Positions 62,181-64,000 of a stretch of DNA of 64,000 nucleotides are shown piece by piece. The stretch is taken from the NCBI GenBank assembly GCA_021464245.1, contig JADCRB010000030.1, positions 523,376 to 587,375 on the forward strand, given 5' to 3'. The notes under the pieces were generated by a model, which was given only the letters and a program-made list of their open reading frames with translations, did no database searches and was not told the origin of the DNA. Made by a program: the position numbers and the translations under genes. Each line of letters opens with the position of its first letter. The stretch's first letter is position 1. This DNA comes from Carallia brachiata. Taxonomy: Eukaryota; Streptophyta; Magnoliopsida; Malpighiales; Rhizophoraceae.

Positions 62181-64000
62181 CTTAAGTTTTAGGCTTGTAT
62201 TCCATGCAGACTCCCGCATGATCTACTCGTTAAATTAATTTTAAGTCAAACGTGGTTTGGATTGACATTGCAGGTTAATTCCCCTATTTACAATTTAAAC
62301 ATAAAGTTTGTTGTAGAATTTTTAATTTCTTTCTCACGTGTCGCACGTAAATATGGTAGTTAGTGCAAGAGTTTACTTAAACTATTCTAATCAACAGCTT
62401 CCAGAATAAACTACTAAAGAGGATTTACATATAGCCGAAAATAAAAAGAGCAACACTATTTAGCAACAGATAAGGAGCACCACGAAGTAATGCTAGGAGA
62501 GTGCGACAATTTTTCTGCATTTAGTTTTATTAATTGGTGGTCTACATTTTTTGTTGTGTGACATTAATCCAAAATATTGCTACCCAATTTTTCTTTAAAA
62601 AAAAAGGACAGACAAGGAAACATGAAACCAGGACAAATCCAACCAGTCAAAGCCATTTTTTCCTTTCTGGACAAAAAAAGGGCATTTTTTCCTTTTCAGC
62701 GCAAAATGGAATCAAATGTTCATTTCCGCTGACGTAAGAAGAAGAAGGTTAAATTAATGCCACATTAATTTTTTTTATTATCAATAGGGGATGTTGGGAG
62801 ATATTAATCATCTCCCTTATGAGTTAGAATTGATCTTATGTGGTCATTATGTTTTCATTGAACTAATTTCGTAGAAATGATTCACTGTTTTAATACTGAT
62901 ATAGCCGTATGTAACTTTTTTATTAAAAATTACAATAATTGTCTAATTTAAAATTTATGATCCACTCAGCTCTTTTGCATAAAGAACACCTAACAATTAA
63001 TTAAGGGAGAGTTGTATAAAAATATAAACTTAAATTACTAATATAAAATATTTATTGACTTGTTCCAAATTATCGCGTAAATGGTGCCTTATAAATTGAT
63101 CGACTCATATGTACCTATAATATTATAATATACATACATATATACTGACGCTACTTATTCATTGCCCGATTAGATCCAAGAAATCAAGGACATACAGAAA
63201 CATCATTATCTAATTGGGTAAGCCTACACTTTTTTTTTCATCTTAATGTTGATTACCAGATAAAATAATTTCAGTTGCGAAAGTTTGACAAAAATTTTAT
63301 ATGTTTCTTTTTAACAAAGTAAAGAAAAAACATTTATCTGCTACTCACTAAAACATCTTCAAATCGCATGTTATCAATATAAAAAATAGTTAGTTTGGAT
63401 TAATATGGAATTATTTATATGCCTAATTTACTTATTTAGAATTAGAACAACCTGTCATCCATCCATCCATGTGAAAATAGTCTATATGCGTATAATTCAG
63501 TTTTTTAATCCTAAAGGGAAAGTTTTTTTTTTTTAAAAAGAAAAAACTAATAATAATAATAGAAGTATGGGCTTCGTGGAATTGACTCAGTCCTACAACA
63601 GGACTTACATACTTTTCAACATCAATTATGTCCTCCGCACCTTTTACTTTCTCATCCATTTAATTTCTCCAATTTGCAAAGAAAGAATTTTTCGACCGAA
63701 AGGCAAAAGAATTTAATCAAAATATTCCCATCTCTTGACGATCCTGGGAATTGTCCAAGTAGATTTTCCTTTCGTTTTTATAATGGAAAAGTAAATTTAA
63801 AAAGAAGAAGAAGAAGAAGAAGAAAACAAGAAGATGCAATGGGTTTGCCAATATAATGCGTGCACTGCCATTGATTACAAGCTCTCAAAGAAACTTTTAC
63901 GAGAAATTAAGAAAAAAATTCGTAGATTGCTTCTTTTATTCCTAGTTTTTTCAATTTTATTAGCAAAATCGTCCTTTTTTTAACCTAAACTACTACAAGA
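62181..64000. other. AT-rich intergenic DNA
   Basis: No gene, RNA or transposon could be supported. A (GAA)n run lies at about 63800-63825. Confidence 0.55.

Noticed and set aside
63432..63659. 75-codon minus-strand frame
   Set aside because: No conserved motif, AT-rich surroundings and no splice partners were found.

Overview
The window is nuclear DNA of a flowering plant, most likely a eudicot. Genes are split by many short GT-AG introns, intergenic DNA is AT-rich with many (CT)n, (AT)n and (AC)n microsatellites, and the proteins are land-plant families: TPLATE/TSET subunit TWD40-1, a CDPK-related kinase, MAPKKK5, CYP40/SQUINT, DSE1/TANMEI and a WEB-family coiled-coil protein. Gene models were built by hand: exon ends were chosen from splice signals, checked for reading phase and compared with remembered family sequences. 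No alignment or database search was run.

Layout. 1-1155 (+): 3' part of a MIP1-zipper/DUF547 gene that stops just before the DUF547 domain. 2238-14081 (-): TWD40-1, 24 exons, 1624 codons, fully in frame, with one apparent AT-AC (U12-type) intron and a dead LINE fragment in intron 4. 16460-19327 (-): SAP-like domain gene with doubtful frame at two places. 20554-25518 (-): CRK5-like kinase, 11 exons. 28353-30818 (-): phosphoglycerate-mutase-like gene whose last exon is broken by homopolymer-length changes. 32664-34417 and 38770-41026 (+): tandem copies of the KEOPS subunit gene PCC1, enclosing two decayed divergent genes for small secreted cysteine-rich peptides. 42115-42775: CCGGTT-rich repeat element. 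42877-43891 (+): WEB-family gene with one frame break. 45118-48907 (+): DSE1, 13 exons. 49836-52676 (-): CYP40, 8 exons. 55620-60430 (-): MAPKKK5, 11 exons. 60.4-64 kb: AT-rich intergenic DNA with a 190-bp direct repeat.

The block TWD40-1 / CRK5 / phosphoglycerate mutase, all on the minus strand, recalls Arabidopsis chromosome 3 (At3g50590, At3g50530, At3g50520). The genes belong to unrelated processes: endocytosis, calcium-type and MAP-kinase signalling, tRNA t6A modification, plasmodesmal control and Hsp90 co-chaperoning. There is no operon-like system. The most notable points are the AT-AC intron, the decayed cysteine-rich peptide pair inside the PCC1 duplication, a duplicated splice acceptor in TWD40-1, and frame breaks, most of them at homopolymer runs, in four otherwise conserved genes. 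The last could be assembly error or young decay.
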